The position numbers were made by a program, and so were the translations under genes. 64,000 nt of DNA from Vespula vulgaris (Eukaryota > Arthropoda > Insecta > Hymenoptera > Vespidae). The notes under the pieces were generated by a model. That model was given only the letters and a program-made list of their open reading frames with translations, ran no database searches and was not told the DNA's origin. The number at the start of each line of letters is the position of its first letter. The first letter of the stretch is position 1. The stretch covers positions 3,265,001 through 3,329,000 of the forward strand of contig NC_066609.1 in the NCBI RefSeq assembly GCF_905475345.1, in the 5' to 3' direction. Of the stretch, positions 37,555-51,926 are shown piece after piece.

Positions 37555-40500
37555 ATCCGTCCATCTATGCAAGCACGTACCGTTCAATCAATTACTGACA
37601 ATTACTGTTCACTTGAAAGGATTCGCGGTAATCGAGTGGAATTGCTAGTACAAAGGCGTCGTACCTGTTCGATCGGGATGAGACGTATCGTTTCGACTTT
37701 TTGAACGCGATCTCTATTGAAGGAAAAGCCGTTCCTCATGGAAAGCCTTCTTAATAGTTCCATGAACGTCTGGGAACCAACTTTCGGTACACGATTAAAG
37801 AAAAGCACCAATCTCTCAGCTTCCTTTGTGTTGTTCAGCCCATCGACATCGAGAAGGTCCGCTTCTTCGTACTGAAAATAACAAACTTTCTTAAATCGAG
37901 AAACATTGTTTCTTCGACTTTCTATTCGCAGTTGGAGAAATGAAACTTGAAAGTAATCGCAAAGCATGATAATTCAATTAGGCCAATGTATCGTTTTCCT
38001 TTCTTTCTTTTTGTATTTTTTTTTTTTCACATTGGTACATTGTCTCATGAAAATTCCTTTTGTTTCGCTCGATTGATTCAAGCGCGATTCGTCGCGTCAG
38101 AATTCTATCGACTCCACAAGCGAATGCGTGGGGTTACGAAAGTTTGAGTTAACCTTCGCCGAAGGAGACACGTTTGTTGATGTTAGAACGATAACGCGAT
38201 AAGAGGAGAGCTCTTTCAGTCGCGTGAAATGATTCAGTTTCAGGAACGACTTTGGAAAGAAAAAGATTTACGAGGCATCCTCGTCCATCATACATCTCTG
38301 TCTAATGTTTTTCTGAAACATTAATTTTTATTCTTACTTTGAAAAGTTAAACATCATGTAATTTGGACATCGTATCACGATTGACTCTTGTTAATAGATA
38401 CGATACGATACCATACAATATATTCGTACCGTATACATAGTTTACATACATAGGTGCGATCACGATGCGGCACGTCGAACTCGCAAAGCTCTTTCAGCTC
38501 GAATGAAAAAAAGAAAGAGAAAGAGAAAGAAGACCGAGTCCATTTGTGGTAAGCCCAGAGACGAGTAACAACACAGTATGCAGTCACTTCCTGAAAAGTC
38601 CGAAGCATCTGGCAGATCTACCGATCGGTCAACGTACTCGATGCCGATCATAAGGAAGTACATTCCCGATGCGTGTCTTATGTTAGTTGCGTTTTACCAG
38701 GTACACATACTTGTTACCATTCGACAATTCTCAAGTCATTCTTTTGATCTAACCGAATGCAACGTATCGCGATGACAGAAGAAATGCGTAGAAATAGAAA
38801 AAATCGTGAACGACAGCGAAGATCTCTGGTGCAAATCGAGACGCAATTAGGAGTAAATTCTCAAGACAAATTGCGTCATTAATCGGACCATATCTTCATC
38901 GCGATTACACGTTAACCTCATTGCACGGTACGTCGCATACGTTCTATACAGGCTAATACGCAATACGTGATACTCTCTGTAAATCTTATTAAAAATTTTA
39001 TTACGTAGTATCTAACGACATACCTATTTTGGAATTTCTTTAAAGACATCCTAAAGGTCTTTACTTCATCCAAATAAAAATACTCTTCGCGAGGTGAAAC
39101 GATCGATCTTCATTTACCTTGATCATTCCGATCAATCTGATATTTTCCAGGTAGATATTTTCTGAGAACTTCTTACAAGTACATCTCTCTTTCTAAAATG
39201 AGCAGCTACTTTCGCGTATCGAACCAATTACTTTCCAATTAATTGTGACCCGATAGATCACGGTTATGGCTACTCGTTGAGTCGATCCTTGCTCTTAGTT
39301 GCTCGAACGAAAGTGTATCTTCGTAAAAAGCCTAGAAAGGCATACGTTCCTTTATTAGAAAGAACTATTATGCCATTGAAAGGCATAAACGCAAACTCGA
39401 ATTTGTTACAAGTCGAGAAATTTTTCTCACAACGAGAGAATCCCGAGCGAATGAATTATTTCCAATTACAGTGCGAATCTACTCGTATGCTGAATAGCGC
39501 AGCGCGAGTAAAACGAAGTGAACGACGATTTTGTATTTCGAGACGGCGTCTGGCAGCTACCTCCTCTCGATCGCTTTCACCGTAAATTATCGTAAATGAT
39601 TTTCGTGCGTCATGCTACTTTACGTTAGAGCCACATCTTTTATCTAACCTTAACTTTGTCTCGGAGAAAGAGATACTCTTGAAAATTTCAAGTACACGAT
39701 CAATGAAATCTACTTATGATTCATTGTTAGTTTCGTCAAATCGAAAATTTAACCGGCACTGAAAACTTTTCTACATACCGAATACGATATCTATTACAGA
39801 CATTTTAAACTGTAACAAAAGAAACAAAAGTATTACTCGTTAAGTATCAAGTATTATATATCTGAAAGACTCTTTGGTCCACGGCCATCGTCGTGCTCTA
39901 CTTATTACCCGCTTTTTCGCTAAAGTCTTGAACATGCGCAAACCAGCTACGGTCGATAATTACAGTCGTAGATGCATTTTAACGACGATCTCTAACGAAC
40001 TTTACGAGTCTAGACGATCAACTAGGCGAACTTTCGAAATAATTCTATGTCTTTTCTACCTCTTTTACCTCGACCTTCCTTAAGAATTATCATTTTGCCT
40101 ATCTTACTTGGGATCCTTATTTTCTTCCTTCTGTTAGCATTCGTTTTCTTCTTAAGATGAACGATAAGAATGTGCCGAGATAAATTTAGAAAAAGACATA
40201 GTCGGTCGAACGTTTTACGGACACACTGAAATACGAGTCGCATCGAATTATTCGACAGTATATATCTACTCGATCGAGTGCATCCAACAGTATATTTATA
40301 AGAAAATATTTCCCGTTATACCCTGACACTATTTACATTATTTACGTAGACAAAGTTTAATGAGTTATGCCTATCGAGTGATTCCTGACTATCGGATGAT
40401 TTCATTCGAGTAAGAAAACGAAAAAAAAACGAATTATGTGCACGAGACGATCGAATTTACGTTATGGAACACGATTATTATTTCCATTAAAAAAGGATTC

Positions 40501-41182
40501 TTCTTTCTCCTTTTTCTCTTTCTTTTATACTTTAAATAAAATATTACCTTCTCTCTAACGTGCTGTAAGCTCGAATAATGATCGTTCCCGCTCTGTGTAG
40601 ATTCCGTTTGAACTCCTTCTGAAAGCAGAGAAACATCGGATCGTTAAGAAATGCAACGAGTAACTGCATCGTCCACTTTTCTGACATCGCTCGATATCGG
40701 TAAGAAGAACGACGAACGAGAGATCATCGTTCAGGAAAGTTGGAATAAAAAAGAGAGAGGAATTGTCGGAGAAAGGGAGCGACAGCAACCAATCAGGGAG
40801 GGAGGGGAGAGAGAGAGAGAGAGAGGATTGAAAAATATTTATTGCCCCAAAGCAATTGGTATTTTTTTTTTCTCTCGTCCTTTTTCCTTTCCATTATATT
40901 CCTACAGAGCAATCAAGTCGGTAACTTTCTAGGTGATCAAGATTTGCATGGTTGCTCTTCAATTCCTTCTCGCAACATCCTCCATTATTATTTCTGAAAT
41001 CTCCTAATGATATGCACGACCAATTTATCTTTGAAATATTATCTCTTCTACTTTTTTTCTTTTTTTTATCACGTCAAAATACAAGTTCAAACTTTCTTTC
41101 GTGTTCTTCCTGATTTATATTCAGAGAAAATATACATTGGCGTAATACGTAACTTCCTTTTCTTAATTTTACGATACGAAAA

Positions 41183-41260
<78 letters not shown>

Positions 41261-42413
41261 AGAGAGTCACTAGTTTGTTCCATTTAGACGAAATTTTTAT
41301 ACGATTTTACACGAAACAATGTAACAAGAAGAGTAAGATATTTGCAATTTTAAGTAGTTGCGGAATTGTCAACATTGCCTCTGCCAGAGTTTAAATGATA
41401 CGAATGAAAATCTATATATACATATATTCGTATGTACCTACTATAAATTGTACGTGTACGTCTGTTAAGAAGGCTCTCCGTTTGCCTTTAAAAGAAGCTA
41501 GTTTAAGTCGGACTATTCCCCGTAAGGTTCGCATATCGTTGATCTTGACCGAGATTCGTGCTGACCATTCCAGTTATAATCGTGCACGGAATCGTAGAAA
41601 GGATCTACGGTGTCTAATCATTAGGATTCTCCTCTTAATATAAATCGCACATCGGAATTATCTTCTGACTTTTGAGTATAATCTCTTTCCCATTCTGAGA
41701 ATAAAAAACGGGGTAAGTAAGAGGATCTGACGATGCAAATAAGAGAAATAAATTTGGGTAAATTTCATCTTAATCTTAAACAAATCGCTAATACGCCTGC
41801 GAGCACGCATAATTTAAATCGAATCGTCGAAATTCTATTCGACCGACATATGATAATCGACAATACGATTTGTGTTAATGTCAGTGAAAGGATTTCAAGA
41901 TCGAAAGTTGGATGTCTCTAAATTTATACGATTGTACAGATACAACGATAAAACGAACGTATTGTGTTCGTAATTAAAGATGGTATGTAGAGATGTTCGA
42001 GTCCGACACATAACAGTTCGCTTAACTAAATACTTTTGATTCTTACTAATAAATATAAATCGATTTGACGATTTTCAAATCTCTCTAACGTTTGTCATAT
42101 TATATCGAAAAATTTTTAAATTTTTCAAACGATTAATTTTACAATGACTTTGCAAAAGACGAATTTAAATTGAAAATAATTGTCATTTAGAAAAGTATTA
42201 ATTTGAACGAATCTAGAACAGGTGAACGACTAACAGTACAATCGCATTCAAAAGATATAACAGCAGGTAATAGATATATCCAAATAGTTTGAACCCAATT
42301 GTAATCGAATCGAGTCGACCGAAAGAGCTGACGAGTGTGCATGCTGCTGCACATACGTGGACTGGACCGACGACCTTTTACTCTCTTTTTAGTCGACCGA
42401 TGGTCGGTCAGGC

Positions 42414-42444
<31 letters not shown>

Positions 42445-45400
42445 ACTGACCCAGAAGTCGTGAAAGCGATGTATCCATAGAAACGGTCCTCGCGTGCGTG
42501 CGCATTATATATTACTTGCTTACAACTGATGACAGTGATACTTTCTCGCAAACAGAGACAGTGTCGTGTGTTTAATTGTCCTCGGTGAACTTGCGCGTGC
42601 GCATATCTTCATGACCTTTCTCAAAAATGGAACCAAGAGAGTTTCGAACGATCCATTTCACGAAAGATCTTCGCGTTTCCAGTCGGCCGAAGAAGCAAAC
42701 ATCTTTGTCGATTCTTCGGGTGAACGGAAAAAGAAGAAGGAGAAGAAGAAAGAGAAGGAGAAGGAGAAAAAGAAGAACAAATCAAATTAATAATCTATTG
42801 TTGAGAGTCGAATCTTATATGACTACGCGTGAATTATCAAACTCTTTAGAGAGACTTTTCGAATGATCGGTCTTCAATTTCTCTTGAGAAAGAGAGCTTT
42901 TGTGCTCCATCACCGTGACCTACATTTTACAATCCTTTTCGATTACGAATTACGGACAAAAAGGAAAGCTCCGCTCGCTGCACTAAGAACTTGGCAAACA
43001 GGCCAAGTTGCGTAAATCAAAATTTGCTCGCGACGGTAAACGTTGGTAAAAGAATTTCTATAACATTTTTCTTTTTATGTCGTTAAAGTATCTTATCTAA
43101 TTTATTTACCTATCGTATCATAGAGAATTTTCTAGATTAGACAGAGGATTCTATATACGTTCTATAACATATAGTAAGCACGAGGGTCACGCTCGGTATT
43201 TAGCATATAGAACAAAATTCACAATTCTTTCTTCGAATCGAAATAACCACCGACCTCAATCGAAAGCCGGACGTTCCACTCTCCTATATTCTAAGGTACA
43301 AACACATTGTTGGATCGTTCGATCTTTGCTTTGATCTCACGCATTCGAAATCACGCACGTGTCAACGGACTCGATCAAAGAATTATTTTAATTTACTCTC
43401 TAGATCATGCTTCAAACATACATATATTATATATGCTATAACGCGAGTCACACAAGTGCTAGTAATTTCTCTGGCAATAAGTAGGTTAAATCTTGGCGTA
43501 TCAGATTTGTTCCAGTTTCATCATTTCCATGAGATGGAGAATTTTCGATAAGTTTGTGCCGTTAGACTCATAAAATCCTAGCTTAGGTTTATCATCGAAA
43601 TATTTCGATGGAAAGTATTCATCGCAAACTCGAAACGACGTATTCCTGTAATATAATAGATATAGATATTTTGATATTAAATGTTAAAATCGCTATCACA
43701 TTCTCTCCAAGTTTTGCAACGAGATACAAAGATAAAGCTTCTATGGTACGCTAATAATTAAATCGAAAGAAGCAACCAATTTCGAATTACAATAAAGAAT
43801 TAGACGGCAAGACAATAGCTTACCAAGACTAGGTCGGCTGAACGTGCAGAAAGCAAGGTAGATCTCAACGTAATAGCACATAACGAAGATGTACCTAATT
43901 GCTAATTAAAACGGCGAGCTATCGGTAGTCGCGGTCGTAAATAGAGGCCGAACGTTTGCTCTAACTGTAACGTCGCTAATACCTACCTAGGAGAACGGCG
44001 AAAGAATGATTTGCATTCACGATACTATTAATTGCATCGATCCGAGGAGCTAACCAGGTGAGATCGGAATTTTATTCCGATCCGAAGAAAATCGTTCTCA
44101 AGGAAGAAACGTGGATCATCGTAAAGAGAACGTGACGGTTATGATGAATACCCATTTTCCGATCGAATATCGTTTAAACCGGTACGGAAGAGTCGAAAGA
44201 TGCGTTTATCGATCGTGAAACGTTTCCTGTGAAAGCCTTTCCTTTTAGAAAGAGACATCCAACAGGTACATGCGGGTTCACTTACCCGTACCCGCACCTA
44301 TACCCCTCTTCACGGACGCACAGTACCTACTGTATAGATGTGGATGTATGTGTGCAATGGAAGTAGGTATAGGTAAGTATCGTGGGTGTGGTGCATGCCC
44401 GTTTTTTTCTCTTTTAATTTATAGCAGACTCGTTACTTTCACCAACGTCATACTTAAGTAGCTATACGTACGTATAATATATACATGTGTGGTAAGAGCA
44501 TACGGATTGAATGAGAGAATTTACGGTGCCAAGTAAACGTTCTATTGATCTCGATCGTGTTTATCGTTGTATTTTCCGTTTTCTCACGAGGAATTGGCAC
44601 ACAGTTGACGAATAAGCGATCACTCGTTAGGAACGTGCGAGAGATTTATGCGTGTACATTATGTTAATGAAATGCCACGTAATCTGCTAATAAATTCAAC
44701 GCGGGACTCTTCCCAGGGAATCGCGAAGGAGTCGCGGAAGGAGTTAGCAAAACTAGTTTGACGACATATCACGCTATGTAAAAAAGACCAAAAAAAATAA
44801 ATAAATAAAAAACGAGGCATCTAGTCGTCCAGCGATCGATATCACGATCGAAAAATTGCAGAGGTCGGAGACGCGGAAAAGCTCTTCCTCCTCTGCAATA
44901 TTCTCGTTTAATAACAATAAGTAGACAATGTCTCTTAAATCGATCTAACGGATGCGTCGATTCTTCATCGTCGACGATATAACATTTATACCGTTCACTT
45001 GCATAACTCGAAAGCAGGATATTACGGATTTGCGTTATCTTAGTTCTAATTCTACTGCTCGAGCAGTTTCTCCTTTTTGTTTTTCGTTTCTTTAGAAAAA
45101 TAAAAAAAAGCACACGAATAAATGAAACAGCACGAAGAAGACCCAAAGGCACGCGGTAAGGGGACTCGCGAGCAGCGTCCCTTGAACTTGTCGAGTCCTT
45201 CGTACGTTCACTCTCACACCTTGACCTTCCCCAAGTGGGAACTCGCGCTTACTACTATTCATCGAGACTGCAGAACGGCGCGTCGGCATCGCCTGTAGAG
45301 ACACGGGCACGCTGCGCGAGTGTCGTTGCATGATTCAAATCACTCGTTTTAAAATATCTATGTGTTTTTCTCCGGCCAAATCGATACCAATCGAATATTT

Positions 45401-46456
45401 CCACGCGTGCGATGTCTAATACTTGGATCTTATGAAAATACTCACCAGAAAAAAGTTGTTTACCCGAGAAAAGCTCATCCTCGGCCGGCTGCAAACGTAC
45501 CTCCATTTTTCGAAGACGCGAGTGAAGCTCTCTCGTGTGTAAAAAAAGAAAAAGCGTAGAAGAGATAGCCACCAGGGCGATAAGCTCGATAGTTCTGCAA
45601 TCAAAGGAAACAGTGAACAAGTAACATTTTATATTTTGATTCTCAAGGTAGCTACAAATATCTATAGGTGTATGCGATCTCTCAAGCACGTCGATTTAAA
45701 ATTCTTAAAGTACCCCTCGCAACTAATGTATTATTATCTTGTATCAGGTACATTTAGGAACGTGCTTGAGAAACTTGGCTGTCTGTGGTAAATTACAAGA
45801 TACTTTTGCGAGATACTTTTTATTATGCTCCTAAGATGAATCCAATGCAAGAGGTACTTATTTGCTCGTGAAGTATCACTTTATTACGCAAAAGGATTAA
45901 TAACGAATAACGAAAAATAGGAGGAATTAAACGCGATCGTTTTACTTATTTTAATACGCGTACTCTTCGTTTGGACACACAAGCGCGTAAACACGTACGT
46001 AATTATGGCATTCTAGTGCGGTCGAAGGTTACTCTTTTGGATGTATTTCGATGAAGGAGAGATATCGCTGCGAAACGGAGCGGGAAAACCGCTTTCGAGT
46101 TGTCCCTAGAGAGGAACATTGCGATCTATCTGTGATACCTATCTACGGAGTATGAACAAAGTACGATAAAGTTCTTCTTCCTTGAAATTCAGATCTAGAG
46201 GCTTCGTCACGTTGAGACGACCGTGACGTATCGACCACGAAACATTGGAAAGTTCATCTTTCTTTGCCGTGTCATTAACGTTATTGCGACTTGACTTTCA
46301 AGTCCCTTAGTAGGTACTACTCGTTCGATAGAGGATACTGTTTTATTATAACGGTGAAGTGCACGATAAAGAAAAGAAAGGAAAGGAAAGGAAAAGAAAA
46401 GAAACGTGGACACGTGATACTCTATCTACACAAATTCTATGTATATATCAAACCTA

Positions 46457-46489
<33 letters not shown>

Positions 46490-47218
46490 CGTTCGTTTCC
46501 GCAACATCACGCTATTACGAAGCTTCATTATCGAGAGGAGAAAGGCACGAAGAAGGCGAGAATAATTATAAAATCGTGGCGCAAAGTTAACGTTTCCGAG
46601 ATAATCACGCGCAACTGCGAAATTCTTCTTCTCTGAATTTTCCGACTAGAAGACGAAAGGCGAAACCTTCATCAAGATTGTCAGAGTTTCCGACTCGACC
46701 GATCAGAGCTATCGTGCGTTCGGTCAATTGAAAGAGGGTCTCTCTCTCTCTCTCTCTCGTAGCTCCCAGAGATTAAATTCCGAGTCGATACATAAATCTT
46801 TTCTTCCGGAGGCGAAGAACGCATTAATTGCGCTAATTAAAACGAAAAAATTTACGAATTTTTACAAAGACCTAAATAATCCTAGATAAAAACAAATCTT
46901 TTATTATCATTCTTGTAATAGCTATAATTATAATACTTATAATTTTATAGACAATATTTATCAACTAGAGATATACCTGTTTACACATATGTTTGGGTGC
47001 TTGCGACACGCAATACTTGTACGCGTAATTTAATACTCATTGGTCGCGGCTCGTGCAATGCAGCTTGTTAACACCGCGAGGGGTTGGCCCATAAATGAAA
47101 CAAAGTAAGCAAATCTGTCGTCGACTTGTTTTCTTCCATGGTATTATTAACGAAAAGACACTCCGAATGATATTATCTTTTTCCTTGTGCGCCTTTAAAA
47201 GGAAAAAATTTTTCATTC

Positions 47219-47302
<84 letters not shown>

Positions 47303-49072
47303 CAAGGCACGGACGACAAAGAAGAAGAGTTACGTATAAAAAAAAGGAATCCTCCGGAAAAGAAATCGAGAAACGAACGGTATCGGTCGGAGTAGTGTCA
47401 ACGACACAAGGAGAAAGGAACCGTAAGGTAGGAGGCACGCGTACCTATACCGTAACGGTGTACATAAAAGAGGAATAGAGACAAAAGTACATAGACACGT
47501 AAGGTCGGAGACGCTTCTAAAGAACAACTGACGAGGTTCTTCGGAAAAGCGATTTCCACCCCATCGTGAAAATGAAAAGGATCAAATACATATCTCGGCG
47601 ATCCCGTTGATCCGTGAGTGTGCCGCTTGCCCGTACACGAATGAATTATTTAAATCCGCATAATCTGTATAGCGCGTTTATAATTTATGGATCGTCAATT
47701 TATTCTCAAACCTTTCTTTATGAGTAATATTCGATACATCGAGCTCCGGTTATATTTTTTGTTATTATCATTATTATTACCTTCTCCAGGTGGAATCGAT
47801 TCGGACATACGATATCAAAGTTTTTCAAGTTCTCTCTTGCGCAAGAGCGCATCGATACCGTTCGATAACTGTCTAGAGGCCAAACTTGATCTCTGTTTCG
47901 AGACACGTATAGAGACGATCGTTCGATCGTTCTCACGCGGCATATGTTGCGGTGTCTCTCACTCTCTAGGCGTGACACGAGACGCGTATAAAGAGATTCT
48001 ACGATCGGATTCTAAGTTTATAACGAAAAGAAATAAGTAAATGCCGATGGCGTTATTGTCCGATGCGTACCGTTGATCTTGCTCGTAGCCGCTCCTTTTA
48101 TTGTAGCGCGAGCCCGCGCGCACGGTAAACAGGGGTTCGCTTGTATATCTTTGAAATATAGCAGCCAGTCCGAGATAGTTATCTAGGTCTCGCGATCAGA
48201 CGCGAGAAGGAAGAAGAGGACTCGAAATGCAGTAGACCGACACGCTTGTCGCATGCCTTGTAAACAGCTTGGCTGTTATGAAAAAATAACAGCCTGATGT
48301 TACCATTCGATGTGCATTCCGATTTCACCTCTTTCCTTCGCCTTCACTCCTTTCTTCTCTTCCTCCTTATTTTTTAATGTTATAGATACGTTATATATTA
48401 TTTATAACCAAGTAACTTTATAACGACATATTATATATTATGCATTTAAAGTTTAATTATTATTATAATATTTAACAATATGCACGTTATCGTTTTCGAG
48501 TCAAAGAATGCAAAGGAAATTTGATTCTTCAAGCTCCCGTAAAATTGATAACGAGCAGGTTGCATGATTTCGCGATAGTCGACAATTATGCCAAAAGTCA
48601 GGCATGCAGAAAAGCACCGAGAGCTCCGCTAATGACAACCTTGTTACACGCGATTAACGCACGAGGAATTGATCGAATCCATCGTATTCCCTCAATTTGT
48701 CTCATCGACTTTCGCTTTCCTCGTCCGGTCCTTTCTTTTTTTCAATGATCTTTACATAGAAAGTTCTTTTTCTTTGTGATATAAATTTTGCTCGGTTATT
48801 TAATTACGCATTTTTACGATTTTTACGATTTTTACGCACGAGGGTGAATAACATTTTTCTTCTTCGAAGAAACCAAAAAAGAAAATAGAGACAGACATAG
48901 ACGGTACGAATATTACTCATCTTACAAATATTTTCTCAAACAGTTACTTGGACTGTTTCTAAAAAAAATGGTTATCATTATTTATACAAGGACGAGACCA
49001 GATGAAACTTATCTTTACTTACCTCTTAGGAACGACTACTCGCCTTTGTCTCCACATATTGTTCTTCGGCAT
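36348..49072 (-). CDS. pip: Pipe-type uronyl 2-O-sulfotransferase
   Basis: Pipe/UST enzymes transfer sulfate from PAPS to uronic acid 2-O positions in the Golgi; Drosophila pipe sets dorsoventral polarity by sulfating eggshell components. Eight minus-strand exons join in phase: 49072-49023, 45594-45446, 40618-40548, 37871-37665, 37385-37306, 37216-36935, 36789-36635 and 36541-36348, giving 395 residues. Exon 1 encodes a short basic N-terminus ending VVVPKR; exon 2 the membrane anchor IELIALVAISSTLFLFLHT. Exon 4 has the 5'-PAPS loop FFNRVPKVGSQTFMELLRRL; exon 6 has PIYINVVRDPIERVISWYYYVRAP and RRQTLFFCGH. Exon 7 has VGVLED and IPRFFRGA. The start is the first ATG after an in-frame TGA. The RVPKVGS motif separates it from Hs2st. 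The catalytic exons are present once, unlike the multiple cassettes of fly pipe. Confidence 0.94.
37489..37550. repeat. (CT)n microsatellite in pipe intron
   Basis: Perfect CT run of about 62 bp in the short intron between pipe exons 37871-37665 and 37385-37306; only about 100 bases separate it from each exon. Confidence 0.92.
37872..40547. other. Pipe intron 3
   Basis: About 2.7 kb between two pipe exons. No coding frame with recognisable motifs on either strand; contains short purine runs near 38505-38530. Confidence 0.6.
40619..45445. other. Pipe intron 2
   Basis: About 4.8 kb between pipe exons 2 and 3. Holds a GA microsatellite (41186-41257), a shorter GA run (about 42414-42440) and a purine-rich stretch (about 42725-42785). 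Plus-strand frames here show no family features. A nested gene cannot be excluded but none is supported. Confidence 0.55.
41186..41257. repeat. (GA)n microsatellite in pipe intron 2
   Basis: Perfect GA run of about 72 bp, one of the two longest in the window. Confidence 0.92.
46460..46489. repeat. (TG)n microsatellite
   Basis: Perfect TG run of about 30 bp in pipe intron 1. Confidence 0.9.
47222..47298. repeat. (GA)n microsatellite in pipe intron 1
   Basis: Perfect GA run of about 77 bp, the longest dinucleotide tract in the window. Confidence 0.92.
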
Positions 49073-50414
49073 CTTCTTCGATCCTCGAGATTCTCAAAGA
49101 AATATTAAGAGACAACCAAGTCCTCCTTAAACGGTGCCAACGATCGGAACTTAAAACTCTCGTCGATCCAACCAGTAATTTATCGACTTCGCGATCGACG
49201 AATTTCCACCGATCATACTTCGTTTACTGGCGACCGCGTTCTTTCGCCATCGGTATTAACATGTCTGGCTCGCGAGAAATGTCCTTCATAAACGATTACA
49301 ATGATCACTTTGGTGGAATCATTCAAAGTTCTTCGTCGAATATATGCAAGTGTCTGCCCTCTTCCTCACGAACGAAGCCTGCTTTCGTACATCTTCGAGG
49401 TTCACTTTTTTTCTTTATCAATGCTCAAATCAATGGATCGCAAAGAACATTTTTTCAATCGTTCGTATACATCCGATATTCGAGTCGACCTTGATCAACA
49501 ATAGAGATTTCAAAACAATAGAAAACGCGATAATTCACGGCGGATTGAATCCACGCTAGGAAGAACAAACGGAAACATCCGACTGGTCTGGTGGCCGGGA
49601 CGCGACTGAGTTTCGTCTCCACTCTGCGATCAGGACAGTGCCTCGCACGATGCCACCTGCGCATTCTGATTTTCTGGGCTCCTTCTATCGATCTGATTTC
49701 AGAATCAGAATTCGCTACATAATACTTTTTTATCTGTAACAGAAAGTTGATACAACTTGAAAAATACAATATAATTATTCGAAAGAAGTCGATTATTAAG
49801 ATTTTCATCATTTATTTTTTCTATTTTTCCTATTACTCTATTTTCTTTTACTTTTTTTCTCCTTTTTCTCTTTCTTAGATTAACCTGTTAATGCATACCT
49901 TCAATTTGCCAAGATATCTACGATGAACCTTTGGAAAACTGTTTTTTTGCTGTCTCTCAATTCCATTTCCTTCTCTCCCACTTTCTTTTATTCTCCTTTT
50001 TTTACTCGCAAATCTGAAATATAACTGGATACGTCTGTAAAATGTTCTTGCGGGAAAATTTAAATTAGAGCTCTTCTACTCGTACTTTAATGGAAGAGGA
50101 AGACAAAAGGAAAGAAGAAGGAAGGGTCCCTCGGTAGTAAGAACGTTGCTTCGTCGGGACGAGCAGTTTTCTCTAAACTGTCGACCCACTAACTCGATCT
50201 TTGACATCTTTGATAAAGACGAATCGTCTTTTTCGTTTTCTTTACAGTTCGTTAATTGTAAGTCTATCGAAAATGAAGACTCATGATCATTTCATCTTGA
50301 TCAACTTTTTCCATTTCGAATAAATATTATTATTAATTGACCGCACACTAAATATTATTCAATACCAATTTAATGATCCAATTAAACAGAGGGCAAGGGC
50401 GAGAGAGAAAGAGA

Positions 50415-50454
<40 letters not shown>

Positions 50455-51917
50455 GAGAGAGAGAGAGAGAGAAGAATCGAAGGATATCCTGCTTTCTCGT
50501 GTCAGTGAGAGTGAAAACCGAATGATGTATTTGCTTTTTCATTACGATTCAATTTCATGATGAGATTAGCTTCCCCAGAATTCACGTGTTAGATATCTAT
50601 GCAACAAGTTTTTAAATCAATGTCATTTCGAAGACAATAAACCAAGACAAGTAGCTTGAAATGCATGTCAAGATTGCTTACCGAGATTAATCTTTAGTGA
50701 TTATGATAATTGTATAACAAAAATCTCATCGCACAGTGTTAATCGCAATGTAATCATTTAATAATCGAATACATTACAACGTGGGATAATACGTCAAAGA
50801 AAGATGAAATTGTTATTATAGAAATTCAAAGGAATGACGAACGCTTGAATAGCTCTCCTCGAATGCTAGCTACACGATATTGCTCCGACGTATGTAATAA
50901 ACATGATATTTAGAGATAGTTTTCTACGGTGTCTTCTTTTTGTTACCGGAAGTACAATGACCTTAGGAGAAGATTACACGAGAAAGAAACGAGAACGCAG
51001 AGGAAAAAAGAATCACATTCAACAAATGCATTCTTACATTTTCGTACGTTTGCACGTTCGTCTAATATAACGTAGAAAAATCTCGAATCTATCTTGAACT
51101 TGGATCCTTTGAAACGTCTAACGCAACATTTATGTGTCATTCACGACGAATATCGAACAAGTTGATTAGCACTCAATATCGTCTTTCCGTCTTATTTCAA
51201 CAAGTTTGCTTATATTTATTAATATTTCACACATATTCGTTCACCGATTCGCCGCTATCTTTCATAAAACTTTCTTCTTTTCTGACACCTACGAAAAAAG
51301 ATAAGAGTTACCAAACGTGTAAATTATAGATTACCTAGCACCGAATCTTTTCTGAATAATTCCATTGGATTATAATCTAAAGCGTATTCATGTGTATCTT
51401 TCTGAAAGAATCAAATACGCAACAGAGTCGCTTGTTATCGCCTATGATGACGAGCTTCGCGCTCGATGCACGATCGAGCAACAGGAAGAAGAAAGAAGAG
51501 ATCTAGAGAGAAGAGGAAAACGAGGAAGGGAGGGGATGGAATGGGATGGGAAAGGAAAAGGTCTTTGCACCTTGCGGCTCTTGACGAAGGGGCAAGATAC
51601 GCGACGAGAATCGATTTACAAAATGTCATCGACGAGAAGAAACAAGGAGGAAAAAACGAAGAAAGATAAAGGAGTCCTTTTGAGGTCCTAGCTGAATCAG
51701 AAGATTCCGAAAAGACGCACAGAAATATCTTTTTCGTTCTTCTCTTCCTTCGATTTATTCGTCGAATGTTCTCTCGTTACGCGGTTTGCTTTCCTCAAAC
51801 TTATTTTTCCTCATCTTCTAATTAAACTCCCACCATTCGCCAAATGTACTCACCACCACTCTTCTCCTTCGCATATCTACGAAAACGTCTACGTTTGTTT
51901 AATGTTTTATGCGCGCA
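49073..51917. other. Divergent intergenic region: pipe upstream / LRR gene upstream
   Basis: Separates the minus-strand pipe start from the plus-strand LRR gene. It should contain the pipe promoter and 5' UTR on the left and regulatory sequence for the LRR gene on the right. A GA tract lies at 50401-50471. The open frames (for example 51365-51691) are purine-rich and unsupported. Confidence 0.5.
50401..50471. repeat. Degenerate (GA)n tract
   Basis: About 70 bp of purine-only sequence, mostly GA with AAAG and GGGG interruptions. Confidence 0.85.
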
Positions 51918-51926
51918 TATATAAAA
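51918..51926 (+). promoter_or_regulatory. TATA box of the LRR gene
   Basis: TATATAAAA in a GC-richer setting (GCGCGCA before, GCG after) is a textbook TATA element. It would place the transcription start near 51950, giving a 5' UTR exon ending at the GTAAGT donor at 52165. That exon splices to 52337, two bases before the ATG. A strong TATA box suggests a regulated, tissue-restricted gene; this last point is inference. Confidence 0.6.

Larger units (their letters stand above)
45595..49022. other. Pipe intron 1
   Basis: About 3.4 kb between the start-codon exon and the membrane-anchor exon. Contains a TG run (46460-46489), a short CT run (46739-46757), a GA microsatellite (47222-47298) and a small perfect hairpin (48271-48294). 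No recognisable coding sequence. Confidence 0.6.

Noticed and set aside
42566..42866. Plus-strand frame with ATG in a pipe intron, ending in Lys-Glu runs
   Set aside because: The tail is a purine-rich repeat and the first part has no recognisable domain or splice partner.
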